NCBI GenBank assembly: GCA_051453625.1
Contig: JBOZIK010000001.1
Location: forward strand, 269,361,438 to 269,425,437
Direction of reading: 5' to 3'
DNA length: 64,000 bases
From: Welwitschia mirabilis
Lineage: Eukaryota; Gnetophyta; Gnetopsida; Welwitschiales
A program made the translations under genes and the position numbers. Under the pieces are notes generated by a model. That model was given only the letters and a program-made list of their open reading frames with translations. It searched no databases and was not told the DNA's origin. This document shows, piece after piece, positions 49,491 through 62,725 of this stretch (position 1 is its first letter; the number at the start of each line of letters is the position of its first letter).

Positions 49491-51500
49491 GAAATTAAGA
49501 ATTATCCTAACAGATAATAACTTCCACTAGTTCTTATTTTATCATCTTTACAACCTACCCAATTTACATTACAATATCCAACTAGATAAAGGTAGGACTC
49601 CTTTGAATACAAAAGGCCTCAATTAGTAGCATATTTTAAATAATGAAAGATTCGTTTAAGATCTATAAGATGAGGTTCTCTAGGGTCACTTTGATAATGA
49701 GCATAAATGCCTACACACAATAAAATATTAGGCCTGTTGACAGTTAGATAAAGCAAACTACGAAACATACCTTTGAATAGTTTTTCGATTATCTTTTTTT
49801 CCCACTTCATCCTTATCCAACTTGTTTCTTGGATTTATGGGCATATTCTTAGCTTTACAATCCTATAATTCATACTTAGCTAATATATTTTTAATATATT
49901 TTATTTGAGAAATAAATGTATCTTCTTTGTATTGCACTACTTGTAATCTGAAGAAGTTGTTCATCTCTTCAATGAGGCTCATTTAAAGTTCATCCTATAT
50001 TATCTTTGCAAACATATTATAAAAAAACTCATTAATGACACCAACGATAATATTATCAACATAAAATTTTACTAATTCATTACTGTTAGTTTTAATAAAT
50101 AATTAACATCAGATGTATGTCTTCTAAAGCCCTTTCCAATTAAGTGTCTTGATAGTCATTTATACAAATCTATTTGAAATTTATTAAGTCCATAAAAAGA
50201 TTATTTTAAATCTATATCCATGGTCATAATTATTAGAGTCAAAAAAAACTTTAGATTGCTCAACGTATACCTCATCTAGTAGTATTCCACATAGAAAGCC
50301 ACTGCTAATATCTATTTGATAAAGCTGGAAGCCTTTAAAGTAAGCAAATGTAAGAAGTATTTTGATTGATTTCATGCATCCTACTAGGGCAAAGATCTTC
50401 TCAAAAGAAATCCATTCTTATTTATTGCATCCTTTGGTAAGTAGTCTTGCTTTATCTTTAACAACTTTCCCATTCTTATCTATTTATTCCTAAAGTCTGA
50501 TTTTGTTCCTATTATTGGTCTATCTTATGGCCTTGGAACTAACTTCCAAAATTCATATCTTACAAATTGATTTAACTGTTCTTAAAAGGCAACATCTAAT
50601 TTTCATGGCTTTCTACTTCATTAGAGTTCTAGGGCACCACTTGCAAGATGTAGACTATGTATCCATATAATTCATTAGTGATGCATCTTGTTTGAATTCC
50701 ATCATATGAGCTTCCTATGATGTTGCTTACTGAATGGATTTTTTAAAGCTTGATCATCTCGAAGAAGATCTTTTTCTTAGATTCCTCTTTATTTGTTTCT
50801 TCATTATTAAGTTGTACTAGTGAGTTACTAGTCAATTGTTTAATTTTCATAGGTACATAGTTATCTAGACCTTTGTTGAAGACATAACATGAAGTGTTAA
50901 TGATCAATTCCAAAAAATGATAAGGAACCCATTGATCATGCATCATGGTTCTTACCATCTTATTTGGCACTTATTAGTTCTCTATGCCACTCTATTTTTT
51001 TGTGGAGTTGTAAGAGCTAAAAATTAGTGATGTCTATCAAATTCTTCACAAAGGTCCTTGAATCTAGAATTCTTAAATTTTGTTCCATTTTCAATTTTGA
51101 TAGTTTTGATTCTGTATCCTTTTTGATTTTGTAACCTGCTACACAACTTAGAAAAAATGTTAAAATCTTCATCCTTATGAACAACAAAGGCCACTCATGT
51201 GAAGCGAGAAAAATCATCTACAATAGTTAAGTAATACTTCTTTTTACTAAGACTTTCTAGAGGAGAAGAACCAAAAATGTCAATATGTAATAAATCTAAG
51301 GATTGCTCTACAGTAATAAGTGTTTTTCTTATCAAATCTTTCTCTTCCTTGTTTTTTATTTTGATAGACTTCACAAATTTGGTCATCAAAGTTTTGTAGT
51401 TTTATAGTCCTCTTACTATTCATTTTGAAGATAGAGTTTTTAGAAGGTCCTTTTTAACTTTTCCAAGCTTCTTGTGCCACATACTTGCATCACTTGTAGT
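49491..51500 (-). pseudogene. Copia-2 integrase, RT and RNase H, degenerate
   Basis: Integrase: LDLLHIDIFGSSPLES and KKKYYLTIVDDFSRFTWVAF (51330-51180). RT: SIKILLTFAYFKGFQLYQID then EVYVEQ (50375-50255). Catalytic box FYVDNIIV (about 50070-50045) has the second Asp replaced by Asn. RLQVVQYKEDTFISQIKY (about 49985-49915) precedes RNase H. YVS-like SLLYLTVNRPNILLCVGIYA and HLIDLKRIFHYLKYAT (49770-49619) match the 'GsLlYL...RPDI...v....' stretch. Copia domain order confirmed. Several stops. Confidence 0.9.
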
Positions 51501-53870
51501 AATTAGCAAGCACTTGGTCCCTTTGTTAGAAATATCTTATAATGTGGTAACATAAACATTTGATTTTTGAAGACTAGCAAATAAGACTTTGTTTGTGTTA
51601 GATTTCTTAATACTACAAGCATCTTTAATAAATGATGCATCAAAATTGGCATCACATAATTGACTTACACTAAGTAAATTATGTTATAAAGGGTTAATGT
51701 AAACTAATTTGTTTACCTCTCAAAGATACCCACTCCTATGTTGTCAATAACTNNNNNNNNNNGGAGACTATATATTAGTGCCAAATGTGAACGCATCTTT
51801 GTCTTACTAAATCATAGTGCTAAAGTTAGATTTATTTATCTATCATATGTACCAAAAACTACTATTCACATACCATCCATTTCTCTTTATATCTCGTAAA
51901 GTAATTTGTGCTAGAAGCACTTGTTTAGTTTTAAGAATACACATCTTATTGAATTTTTCTACATAGATTTTTGCACCTATATCATTGATCTTTTGGCATA
52001 ATTAGCATAGTATCTTCTAGTAAATCTATATGGATAATTAAATTAATAATAACTATGATTATTACAATAGTAACAAGTAATGTTAGTTGTAAATGCTAAA
52101 TGCTCATGCCTTAGCCTATAATTCCAATTACTAAAGAGATTAGTTAAGGTGCTAGTAGAAAACTCATTACATCTTAGACCTCTTATGTCATTGGAAATTA
52201 TACACTATTCAAGCATGATATTTAGAGTTCCTTTTCTTACATGAATTTTTCATTGATCTTCTTGAATTCTTTAAGTTCCTGTCTTACATTCTTCAACTCA
52301 TGTGTTCATTTGCTAATATTAACTTGAGAGTTAAGTTTTCATTTGTCAACTTTATGCTACAGTTCCCTTTTTATTTTAAAACTAGCTTATGATTATTAAG
52401 TAGTTTCTTTGTTTTAGTACATAATTCTTATGACTTAATAAACTCTTCGCAAATTAAATCATACCTATCTTGAAGTGACATACTTGTTTCATCCTTGCTT
52501 TGTTCTTCACAATGACCTATGTTTTCTTTGTTGCTGCTTATGGCATGGAAAATGGCCATATAGAATGGAATGATTCACCATAATCATTAGAGGTGTTTAC
52601 TTTTGTGGCATCTTCATCATCATTCAGCTAGTAAAGATTGTCTTTTTTATTTTAAATTCTTACTTCTGTTCTTTTCTTTATAACCGATTAGAGCTAGGGC
52701 ATTTTAAGGCTAGATGTTATTGTCCTCCATGTACCCAGAATTCCAATTTGAAAATACCATTTTTAAGTGAAGAGCTATATGAAGACTTACCTTTTGTATA
52801 AGGACTACTTGTCTTATCATTGTCCTCTCATCTTTTGTCCCTTCAAGAAAGTAGCCTTTTGACTCGCCTTATGATTAGAGCTAGTTCTTCATTTACATCA
52901 TTTTTTGAATCATTTTCATCTGATACTTCTTTGGTCTTTTATTTCACTACTCTCTTCAGCTTTGATTATTATCTAGGACTATTGNNNNNNNNNNNNNNNN
53001 NNNNNNNNNNNNNNNNNNNNNNNNNNNNNNNNNNNNNNNNNNNNNNNNNNNNNNNNNNNNNNNNNNNNNNNNNNNNNNNNNNNNTAGTTCTTCATTTACA
53101 TCATTTTTTGAATCATTTTCATCTGATACTTCTTTGTTCTTTTATTTCACTACTCTCTTCAGCTTTGATTATTATCTAGGGCTATTGATTTCTCTTTTAT
53201 AAAACATCTTGAATAAGGTTCATTTTGTATGCTATTAAGGCATTCTATAGTCCTTCAAACCTCATAGTGTTGAAGTCTCTTGACTCTTCCATTGTTGTTG
53301 TCTCTTGCCTAAATTTTGGACTTAAGAACCTAACTATCTTTTAAATGGATTTGGATTTTGGAAGGTATCCATGAATCCATAGAATGGTGTTTAATACAAT
53401 ACTAACTCTAGTGAAGTATTCATGGATTCTCTCTCCATATTTTATCTTTATATTTTTAAATTGATTTATCCACATTAATAGTTTGGATTTCTTGATCAAT
53501 GATGTGAGTTCATATATGCCTTTTATAATATTTCATATCTCCTTAGTGGTCTTACATCCAGTTATACAATTAAATTCTTCTAAGATGAGAGTGAAGTATA
53601 TTAGAATCTTTGCTCTTGAATCATACACATGGGCTATTTTGTCATATTATTACATTTATTTTTGGGCTTAATTTGAATGATGGTATTTCCAACTGAGTCT
53701 TTGATAATTTCTAAGGGTTCTTTATATCTATCTTTAATGCTTTTCTAGACCTAAGACTCAAAGTATTCTAAGTATACCTTAATCCTTATCTTCTAATAGG
53801 CTTAGGTTATATCATCCAAGAGATAAGGTATGATAGATGACATCCCTTCTATGGTCTACATAAGGGCTTT
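51501..53870 (-). pseudogene. Copia-2 gag and protease region, degenerate
   Basis: Begins after the primer site with GMSSIIPYLLDDIT and KIRIKVYLEYFES (about 53850-53750), equivalent to the copia gag P.FdG.NY..WK.rM..fl.S block, followed by SIKDRYKEPLEIIKDSVGN. The protease DSG box is not clearly preserved. Contains N gaps 51753-51762 and 52985-53084; the latter is flanked by a 103-bp near-identical duplication. Confidence 0.7.
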
Positions 53871-53874
53871 ACTT

Positions 53875-53894
53875 GAGCACGTAATCTGATACCA
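53875..53894 (-). other. Copia-2 primer binding site
   Basis: TGGTATCAGATTACGTGCTC on the minus strand just inside the 5' LTR; TGGTATCAGA matches the initiator tRNA-Met type. Confidence 0.85.
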
Positions 53895-53897
53895 CTT

Positions 53898-55211
53898 TAA
53901 GACCATTGAACTTAGAGGAGAAGGATTAATGAGTTCTGAATAACATAATCAAATTAAATTACTAACTAGAAATTATACTCTCACTAGTTTACATGATTCC
54001 CTAGCTTAAGTACATCTAAACTCATAGGATAGATCTTATTCACACCTTTGGATAATTTATGTGTAATTAAAATAGTGGTTTTGGAATACCACAATCTTAC
54101 AACCACATGAGATTCTCCTCATAAGGTAGCAATATCTTCCCCTTTAGGAACTATAATAAATTAGTATTATAAAGTTCCGATTGATAGTTGGCTAAGCTAT
54201 TGTATGCATATCCTTGTAAGCGTTGCTTTACATCTTGGAGTACATAAGCAAATAACCCTAAATAAAATGTTTATTAAAAGAAATTAGATTGATAATAATG
54301 ATTTTATAAATCAAATATGTCCATAATGAAGTACCAAAATCAGAAAATCAAGGATAATAATCCTAAATTATGAAGATAAATGATGTAGCTTGTCTCTTCC
54401 TTCTGTAGTTCTCTTTCAAGACAAACTAATTAGTAAGGATGCTATAGTGGACCTGTTTAATTCATAATGATTCAACTATGTATTTTAGTAATAGTGCCAT
54501 TAACCTTTTTCAAATTTATTTAGATATCTCCTCAATTTGATATTATGCTTTTTTGTACCAAAAACATTTTCCCTTTCACTTAACTATTACAATAGACAGT
54601 AGACTTTATTTGCATGAGTATAAATGATCACAAATGATCATATTTTCTTGTGAAATAGCTAGATTCTAATTTCCATAATTTTTATCAAAGATGTCTTTCA
54701 GTACCAGACATATTACCACTAACAGACGTCTTGGGTAAACTATGTGTTAAGTTGATGAAATTAGAAATAGATAATTTTTGAAGTCCTAGCATCATGATTC
54801 TATGTGAAAACATTGTTAGGTGGCCTATAAAGTTAACTGCATAGCAAATTTTTTTGATTCTTAAATACGTCTTTTCTTATTGATTCTACTAATTAGTAAA
54901 GATGTTTTTAGATTGTAAGATGTCTTTTTATCAATGATAAAACATTCAACTTAAACATCTTAACTGGGTGAAGATGTCTCTAGCATTTGAAGATGTCTTT
55001 GAATCTATGAAGATGTCTTTAATAAGAAAGACATATTTCCTCCATTTTGCAGATGACTTCTACATTTAAAGATGTCTTTCTCTCTTAAGATTTCTTCCAA
55101 CTTGAAGATGCCTTTTAAGAACCTTCCCTAGAAGATTAACTACTTATTTTTCACATAACACATAATGTACTTGACATATGGCATCATCAAAACTAGGATT
55201 TTTCCCATACA
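53898..55211 (-). repeat. Copia-2 5' LTR
   Basis: Starts on the minus strand with TGTATGGGAAAAATCCTAG (55211 downwards) and ends before the primer site. Matches 45026-46347. Carries the intact AGACGTCTT at 54724-54732 and clusters of AGATGTCTT. Confidence 0.85.
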
Positions 55212-56290
55212 TATGCATCGTAATAAAGAAGTTAAAGCAAATATCTTTATTAATAGCTTTCTTCCTTTTGTTGCTACTAAAGTATTTATTGTCCAACCTA
55301 CAACTTTAGTTGAGGTCATAGAAGTAGCAAAGATAGTAATAAAAATTAGCAAAGACAAGAATTTGTTCAAAGGGTCCTAACTTTAATAGAAATCAATTGC
55401 AAATGTCTCATTGGAGTAATGATTAATAGTTCTATAGAAATAATATTACTAATAATAATATCAAAAACAAGAATTATAACCAACACAAATATGCACCATT
55501 AAACAAGAACTAGAATGTTTGTAATCAATGTCATATTATCCATCATCATAAAGATCAACTTTAAGTGAAATTCTAGCAAAAATTAGTATTGAAATTACTT
55601 TAGCAATTGATTGCAATGATTTAAATATAAAGAGAATCATAGTGTCAAATAATATCCCTTACTTACAAAGAGTTATTTCAGATAACAACTAGAAAATTCT
55701 TAAGCATCACAAACCATTTAGCAACCAAGATGTAAATAATCAAGGGGTGTCAATTTCAAAGTTCAATTACAGAAGTTGAGGCTTTACTTAATAATAAAGA
55801 AGTAATTATTTTATTTGATTATACAAAAACTCATTGCTTCATATGTGCTAGCATTACTTTAATATAAAAATAATGTTGTGCTTCAATTGAGGGATGCATA
55901 AATCTTGAAAATGTATCTATATATAAGGTTTATTATAAGCTCCAAAAGTTTTACTTTGTCAACCTAAGAAAAGATGACATTATTTTAGGTATGAATTAGT
56001 TAACATAATAAGGCTATTATAAATTATGAAAAGCATCAAGTAGAGATAACACATTAGGATCAAAGACTAATCTTCCAAGATTATTGCAAACTATTTATGG
56101 GCAATTTAGTTGAAGCCAAGTATATTAAAAAAAAATTAAAAAGGAGTCATTAGTTTATATGCTTTGTCTAAAATCAGATAACATAAGGAAAGGAGAAACT
56201 TCAGTAAATAATATATCAATAGTTCAAGAATAGATTTATGTATTTAAAATAAAGTTATCAAGAATGCTAACTCTTCAAGAAGTTGATTTT
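55212..56290 (+). pseudogene. Gypsy gag C-terminus and protease
   Basis: IFINSFLPFVATKVF and PTTLVEVIEVAKIVIKI (55240-55345) match the chromovirus gag end 'F..gL.p.i...v....P.tl.eAi..A..ie'. Protease: ALLNNKEVIILFDYTKTHCF (about 55780-55840), where the catalytic DSG has become DYT. The copy could not have processed its polyprotein. Confidence 0.75.
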
Positions 56291-58036
56291 TTCATTGATT
56301 TGGTTTTAGGAACTCATCCAATTTCTTTGGTATTATATAGAATGCCTCCTATAGAAATAAAGGAATTAAAACTTTATCTTAAAGAACTTTTACAAAAAGG
56401 CTTCCTTCATCGTAATGCATCATCATGAGGAGCACCTATGTTATTTGTAAAGAAAAAGAACAAAAAACTTAGGTTATGCATTATTATAGATAGTTAAATA
56501 GAATTGCCATTAAAAATAAATATCTACTATCAAGAATAGATGATGTTTTTGACCAACTCAAGGAATCAAAGGTATTTCAAAGGTTGGTTTAAAATCTAGA
56601 TACCATCAAGTTAAAATTAATAAAAAAGATATTTATAGAATGGTTTTTACAACTTGCTATGGGAATTATGATTTAACTGTGATCTCTTTTTGGTTTAATT
56701 AATGCCCCTACAGTATTCATGTATCTTATGAATAACATCTTCTAGGCACATTTTGATTCTTTTGTAATTGTATTTATTGATGAAATTCTTATTTATTCTA
56801 AGTCTTATGAGGAACATGAGAGATACTTCAAAATAGTATTACAAACCTTAATGAATCATCAACTATATATTAACATAGAAAATCATTACCTTTAAAAGAA
56901 ATACATCTCATTTTAATGTTATGTGATATCTAAGGAGGGTATTTGNNNNNNNNNNNNNNNNNNNNNNNNNNNNNNNNNNNNNNNNNNNNNNNNNNNNNNN
57001 NNNNNNNNNNNNNNNNNNNNNNNNNNNNNNNNNNNNNNNNNNNNNNNNNNNNNNNNNNNNNNNNNNNNNNNNNNNNNNNNNNNNNNNNNNNNNNNNNNNN
57101 NNNNNNNNNNNNNNNNNNNNNNNNNNNNNCTTAAAGAGTTCTTAAATATTGCTCTAGTTATAATAATTTCAAATGATTCAAATATCTTTTCAATTTGTGT
57201 TGATGCATTAGAAAAGATCTTAGAGCTATTCTTGAAAAAGATAAAATAGTAATGAATTAGGAATCAAGACAACTTAAGATACATAAAAGAAATTATCCTA
57301 TCCCTGATCTTGAATTAGGCATAATAATATTAGGTTTTGGGTTATGGAATTATTATCTCTATGATATTAAATTTTAAGTTTCGACTAATCATAAAGTTTA
57401 AAATACAGTTTCACTCAATCAAACTTGAATCTTAGGTAAAGAAGATGGATGCAATTTCTTTGTGATTTTGATCTAAAACTTTTGTATCGTAAAGTCAAAG
57501 AAAATAAAGTTGTAGATGCTCTTAATAGATGTAGTTATCTTAAATTAATTTTGAAAATTCAAAATTAGATGCATACTATTACTTTAGAGTATCATAACAA
57601 AGATGAAATTTGTTAAAAATTAAATCATTAATTAGAAGAATCAATAGATTTAAAATATTTTAGTATTAATTTAGATGGTATTAGATTCAAAGGAAGGTTT
57701 TTGTGCCTCATGTAGATAAAGTTAAACATAAGTTGATATTGAATTTCATAGTCCTCCAATATCAAGTCATTTTGAAGGAATTAAAGTGTATCAAAGTATG
57801 AAACAAAAATATTAATGGTAAAGGATGAAGAAATACATTGTAGAATTTGCAATAAGATGTCTACATTATCAACAAATCAAGGAAGAACATAGGAATCAAG
57901 TGATAATACTCTATCCTCATGATGCCTAGAATATAAAAGAAATGTGATTTTCATGGATTTTATCTTTGGACTTTCAAAACTTGGTAATGAAACAATGATG
58001 ATTATTATTAATAGAGCAAATAAGTTAGCACATTTT
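56291..58036 (+). pseudogene. Gypsy reverse transcriptase, RNase H and N-terminal integrase
   Basis: RT: LKELLQKGFLHRNASS then GAPMLFVKKKNKKLRLCIII (56375-56490), then FVIVFIDEILIYS (56761-56799), where the second Asp of FIDD is Glu. CYVISKEGI (56920-56945) precedes a 184-N gap (56946-57129). RNase H: LKEFLNIALVIIISNDSN and FSICVDA (57130-57206), plus a decayed WrhYLyg.kF.v.TDHK block near 57350-57400. Integrase: KKYIVEFAIRCLHYQQIKEE (about 57833-57890; the CC half of the HHCC finger), MDFIFGLSKLGNETMMIIIN (57952-58010) and KLAHF (58021-58036), where the nested LTR element cuts it. Confidence 0.88.
56946..57129. other. Assembly gap (184 N)
   Basis: Unsequenced bases between gypsy RT and RNase H. 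Confidence 0.99.
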
Positions 58037-60626
58037 TGTTTAAAATTCCTTTACTATTTTATTTCCTCATCCTATTTTTTCTTTCATTATTCTCATCCAT
58101 CTCTATTTTTGTTTGCTTTTTCTTAATTTCTCGTTCATTTTGCATATCCTACACTATTACTGGCATATCATCTTGTATAAATTCCATTACAATTAATGAA
58201 AGAAACTAAGTCGTTTTAATGAAAATCCTTTATGCTCCTTGAGAAGTCTTTAGGACTCTCAGTTTTTTAGCTTTCTATATAAAATGAGATCTTTAGGATA
58301 TCAACAAATGGTATTAGAGTGGGTACCTTTCAGAATGGCTTCATAGCCAAAAAGGTAATCCTATGAGATCTAATGAATAAATCTTTAAGTCCTTCATATC
58401 CACTAGAGGCACCTTGGAGAAGAGAGAGAGAAATAAAGCAAATTGCAGTGACCAAGGAGGAGGAGAATTTGTAGAGCATTAAGAAACTAGAATGGCTAAT
58501 TTGTTATGAAATTCCTTTTAATGCAAAAATTAAACATAGGAGCGCTATTCAACAAGCTTTTCTAGAATTGTAAGATCTTCAATAAAATGTTGATAAGATT
58601 TAGTTGAATTCACCTAAGGGTAATAAAAATGTGCATCTAAAAGTATCTCAAGTATTCATTTTTGAACATTAAATACACATCAGAGAAGACATTCTTATAA
58701 CTCCTGAATGAGATCAAAGAAGTGCTCTCTTCATATGAGTCATCAAGAGTGGATTTGTTGAAGATTACATAGAAAACCTAGAACTTCTTCAAATTTAATA
58801 ATCCTAGGCCTATGTTGAATTTTTGGATTTGAATTTTTTTTGTTTCTTGTTAAATTACTATTGAGCATTAATTAGAGAGACCTATAAGGATTAGAAGTGT
58901 GAGTTCCAAGTCAAAAATCAAACTGTTGCCTTCATTGTCTAAAAGTTTAATTAAAATAAACCAGTAAATTATGTTGGAGAAAACATCACAAGAAAAAAAC
59001 CAGCCTCATTTATCAAGTCTTTAAATTCTATCTTGTTCAATCTAAATGGATCTTATAAGACCCTACCTTAATCCTTTCTTTTAGTATTTGCTGCTTGGAG
59101 TTATGTAGCTTGTATGAAACATGGAAGGCTTTCAAAGGACAAAGCTTTGAAAAAATGGAACTAGACATAGAATTACTGCATTTTAAATCTGAAAGCTCAG
59201 GATTTTTTTAGCTTCGAATATTTCTATTCTATTATCTCACTGGTTAAAGCCACATTCATATTTTCAATTTTACTATAAAGGCAGATTTTGGTAGTGCCAT
59301 CAACTCATGGCACAAATTAGGAAGAAATCTCAAATGATTTTGAGACTCATTGGAAAGCACAAGTTAGAGATAAGCATTTATATGTGTGTTGTCATTGTGA
59401 TATTTTGCATAGGCATTCAATCTGATTTTTATATCTATAGCGACCCTAATTTCATCTTTCGAATTTACAAAAATCTAGTCAAACTATGATAATTAAGAAA
59501 GCTGATATGTCTTTCTTTGAAAAAGTTAGCACATTTTTTATCTTTAGTTCAAACAGGAGAACGATTATTTTAGACTCTAAAAGCTACAATGAGTTCTCTC
59601 TATTCTATTAATCATCTAATTCAGTGTAATTATTGACTCATCCAGTAATAGTACCTCTGTTTAGTTAGCAATTTTCCTATAAAAATCAATGTATTACTTA
59701 TGTTGATGCATTCATCAATAACACAGTGGATCTAATTGTACCTTATATTGTGAAAATTATTTATTTATTAAGGCATAGGATGCGATAAAACTGCAAAGTC
59801 TATATAAAGGGGGGTTAAAATTTTTAACTTCTACCACAAGAAGTAAAGCTAGGTTATGAGCTTATCCTAACTAAGAAATTTGTTGTAAGCAATTTTTTAT
59901 AAAGGCAGTAATATGAGAAGTGGTATGAGACATTTTTTTCATATTGTAACTTTCATATAAATCTGCTTACCTTAGTGCTTGGTGTTTTGATTGTGCTTTT
60001 GCCATCATTGACTCAATGTTTTGGCAGTTTAGTACTGTTGTTGTGGATTGTTTAAAAAATTCTGGCAATTTCGAGGCCTCCACTATTGGTTATTTTGGGA
60101 GTTTTAATGATTTAAGAACTACCATCATTGGTTTGTCTTAGTGCTCTCATCGACTTTGGTGCATCATTATTGGCCCAACTAAAGTGCAACTATGGAACAT
60201 TGCTATTTTGAAAGGATAACATGGTGAGTTAGTTTTGGTTTCTTGGTGCTCTAACTTAGTGCTCCTTTAGCTTAATGCTTCAGCATTAAAATTAAGGCTT
60301 TTACAACTTTAATCCTTGACATGAAGGAGGAGGAGTTGGGGGTAGGGAAAGTTGTTGAAAATTCCCTTTAGTATTTTATTTCCTCATCCTATTCTTTCTT
60401 CTATTATTTTTATACATCTATATTTTTGTTTCCTTTCCCTTAATTTGTCTCTCTCATTTCCCTTACTCTGTACTATTACTAGTATATTGGCTAGTATAAA
60501 TTCCATTGAAATTAATGAAAGAAATCAAGCTATTTTAATGAAAATATTTCATGCTCTCTGAGAAGTCATTAGAGCTCTTATTTTTTTGGGCCTTATACCC
60601 AAAACGAGATCTTCACAATCTAATAA
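58037..60626 (+). mobile_element. Small (2.6 kb) LTR retrotransposon without recognisable pol, inside gypsy integrase
   Basis: Two 270-bp LTRs, 58037-58306 and 60355-60626, share blocks such as TATTTTATTTCCTCATCCTA and TATAAATTCCATT.CAATTAATGAAAGAAA. Primer site TGGTATTAGAG (about 58309-58320), two to three bases after the 5' LTR. Polypurine tract GGAGGAGGAGTTGGGGGTAGGGAAAG (60329-60354) abuts the 3' LTR. The 2.05-kb interior encodes no protease, RT, RNase H or integrase that I can see; a short gag-like start (LEAPWRRERNK, near 58405-58440) is the only hint of coding. It interrupts gypsy integrase, which resumes at YDAKNIAKVYI (60652). Non-autonomous (TRIM/LARD-like) element or deletion derivative. 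Confidence 0.8.
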
Positions 60627-61620
60627 TGTCATCCTAGTGAAATATACTTATGATGCTAAGAATATAGCTAAAGTATATATTTAGGCTATAATTTGTTTTT
60701 ATAACATACTATTAGTAATTATCTCTGATAGAGATCTAGAATTTATCTATAAATTTTGGCAAGAGATGTAATCGCATTTAGGCATAAAGTTAAATATGAG
60801 AACTACATTTCATCCCAAATAGATGTTCAGGTAGAAATGATTAATTAAATTTTAGAGGATCTTCTTAGAACATGTGTTTTAGACAAGCCTAATAGTTGTG
60901 AAGAGTATCTACCACTAGTTGAATTTGCATATAATAATAGTTATCAAAGTTCAATTGAAATAACTTCATTTGCAGCTTTACATGGAAGAAATGTAGAGCA
61001 TGTACTACATGGACCGAACCTAAGGAAAGATTGAATATATGGCAATAAATGTTATTGGAAATGAAAAATAAAATAGGAACTATTAAGTATAGACTAGAAA
61101 ATGAAAAAAATAAACGAAATATGTACGCAAATCATCAAACAGATCTTGAATTCTGAGTTGATGATCATGTATTCCTAAAAGTATCATCAACGAGACTAGT
61201 ATTGTGAGGGATTAAGAAATCAAAATTAGACCCCAAATTCATTAAATCATTTAAGATACTAAAACGTATTAGACGCTTGACATGAAGGCTTGCTCTACCT
61301 CCCCAATTATTTCACATGTATAACGTATTTTATGTAAGCATGATAATAAAGTACATTGCAGATACCTTCTATGTGTTAAATTGGTCTCATATTTAAGTGA
61401 ATCTTGATTGTTCAACTATAGAGAAGTTGGGAGTAGTGTTGAATTCACAATCATCACTTTAGGAAAAATGGAGATTCATAACTATAGTCTTGATAAAGCT
61501 ACGTAAGCGTTAGAAGAACCAATGAAAAATAAATACCCAAATCTTTTTAAATTTCATAAATGTAATTATAGATTTTCAATATCTTTATGTATTTAGATTC
61601 CCAAGGGTGAATCATTTTAA
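60627..61620 (+). pseudogene. Gypsy integrase core and C-terminal domain
   Basis: Continues the interrupted frame: IISDRDLEFIYKFWQEM (60718-60768), LNMRTTFHPK (core D and E region), LPLVEFAYNNSYQSSIEI (60909-60962) and ALHGRNVEHVLHG. After the core: LEFxVDDHVFLKVSSTRLVL (61144-61206), LALPPQLFHMYNVFYVSM (about 61280-61340) and a decayed E.tWE-like end near 61500-61550. The last two are typical of Tekay/Del-type chromoviruses; a chromodomain itself is too decayed to confirm. Confidence 0.85.
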
Positions 61621-61631
61621 GTGGGAGAGAA
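61621..61631 (+). other. Gypsy polypurine tract
   Basis: GTGGGAGAGAA directly before the TGTCATATCCC start of the 3' LTR; the plus-strand priming site of reverse transcription. Confidence 0.75.
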
Positions 61632-62322
61632 TGTCATATCCCATATTTTGTAAACTTTTAATTACTCAAATAATAAAAATTTTAATTTCTTTTGAACGTG
61701 AAACCATTCTCTAATTAGGGAACTTATGGAAACTAATATTTAGTTTTATAACCAATAATTTCTTATATTTTTCTTATGTTAAAAATATACATTATGCGTA
61801 ATTTTGAGTTGTAGATACTTGTATAATCTTTTACATAATTAACCTTAATTATTTATAATCTTTCATAGTTTTGATATTATTTTATAAAAATTTTGATTTT
61901 TCATGAACAAATAAATTAATAAACAAAATATATCTAAATGTTAAAATCAAATAATTCCATTTATATAAAGGCACCTAATTTACATGGTAAAATTATGAAA
62001 TTGAAAAGTTTACAAGGAGTAAAAATAATGCTAACATATTTACATAAATGGCATACAAAGTAGTTGCAGTACTCTTTTATTTATGTATCTTATCAAAGTT
62101 AACAAATAAAATTACTTGGTAAACATAAATGATTAATGTGATTGGTTTAAAAAAATGAGAAAATTGAGTGTACTATATTTTATTATAACTTTTTTCGTGT
62201 TTTGTATTAATAGATTTGATGGATCTTAAAATTAATAAGCATGTGAATTAGGACATGCGCTTTAGTCCATAAAGCAAAAACGATGAAAGAGTAGATTTTA
62301 ATATATCATGACTTTTATCCTT

Positions 62323-62725
62323 NNNNNNNNNNNNNNNNNNNNNNNNNNNNNNNNNNNNNNNNNNNNNNNNNNNNNNNNNNNNNNNNNNNNNNNNNNNNNN
62401 NNNNNNNNNNNNNNNNNNNNNNNNNNNNNNNNNNNNNNNNNNNNNNNNNNNNNNNNNNNNNNNNNNNNNNNNNNNNNNNNNNNNNNNNNNNNNNNNNNNN
62501 NNNNNNNNNNNNNNNNNNNNNNNNNNNNNNNNNNNNNNNNNNNNNNNNNNNNNNNNNNNNNNNNNNNNNNNNNNNNNNNNNNNNNNNNNNNNNNNNNNNN
62601 NNNNNNNNNNNNNNNNNNNNNNNNNNNNNNNNNNNNNNNNNNNNNNNNNNNNNNNNNNNNNNNNNNNNNNNNNNNNNNNNNNNNNNNNNNNNNNNNNNNN
62701 NNNNNNNNNNNNNNNNNNNNNNNNN
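62323..62725. other. Assembly gap (403 N)
   Basis: Inside the gypsy 3' LTR; flanking sequence is repeated on both sides. Confidence 0.99.

Larger units (their letters stand above)
45026..55211 (-). mobile_element. Copia-2: Ty1/copia element with an extra ORF after pol, inserted in gypsy gag
   Basis: A 10.2-kb element on the minus strand: 5' LTR about 53898-55211, primer site 53894-53875, gag about 53850-52500, integrase about 51400-50700, RT and RNase H about 50450-49500, an accessory coding region about 48370-46900, polypurine-like tract near 46360, and 3' LTR 46347-45026. LTR starts resemble that of Copia-1 (AAAATCCTAGTTTTGATGA), so the two families are related. Both LTRs and all ORFs are decayed. 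N gaps at 51753-51762 and 52985-53084. Confidence 0.9.
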
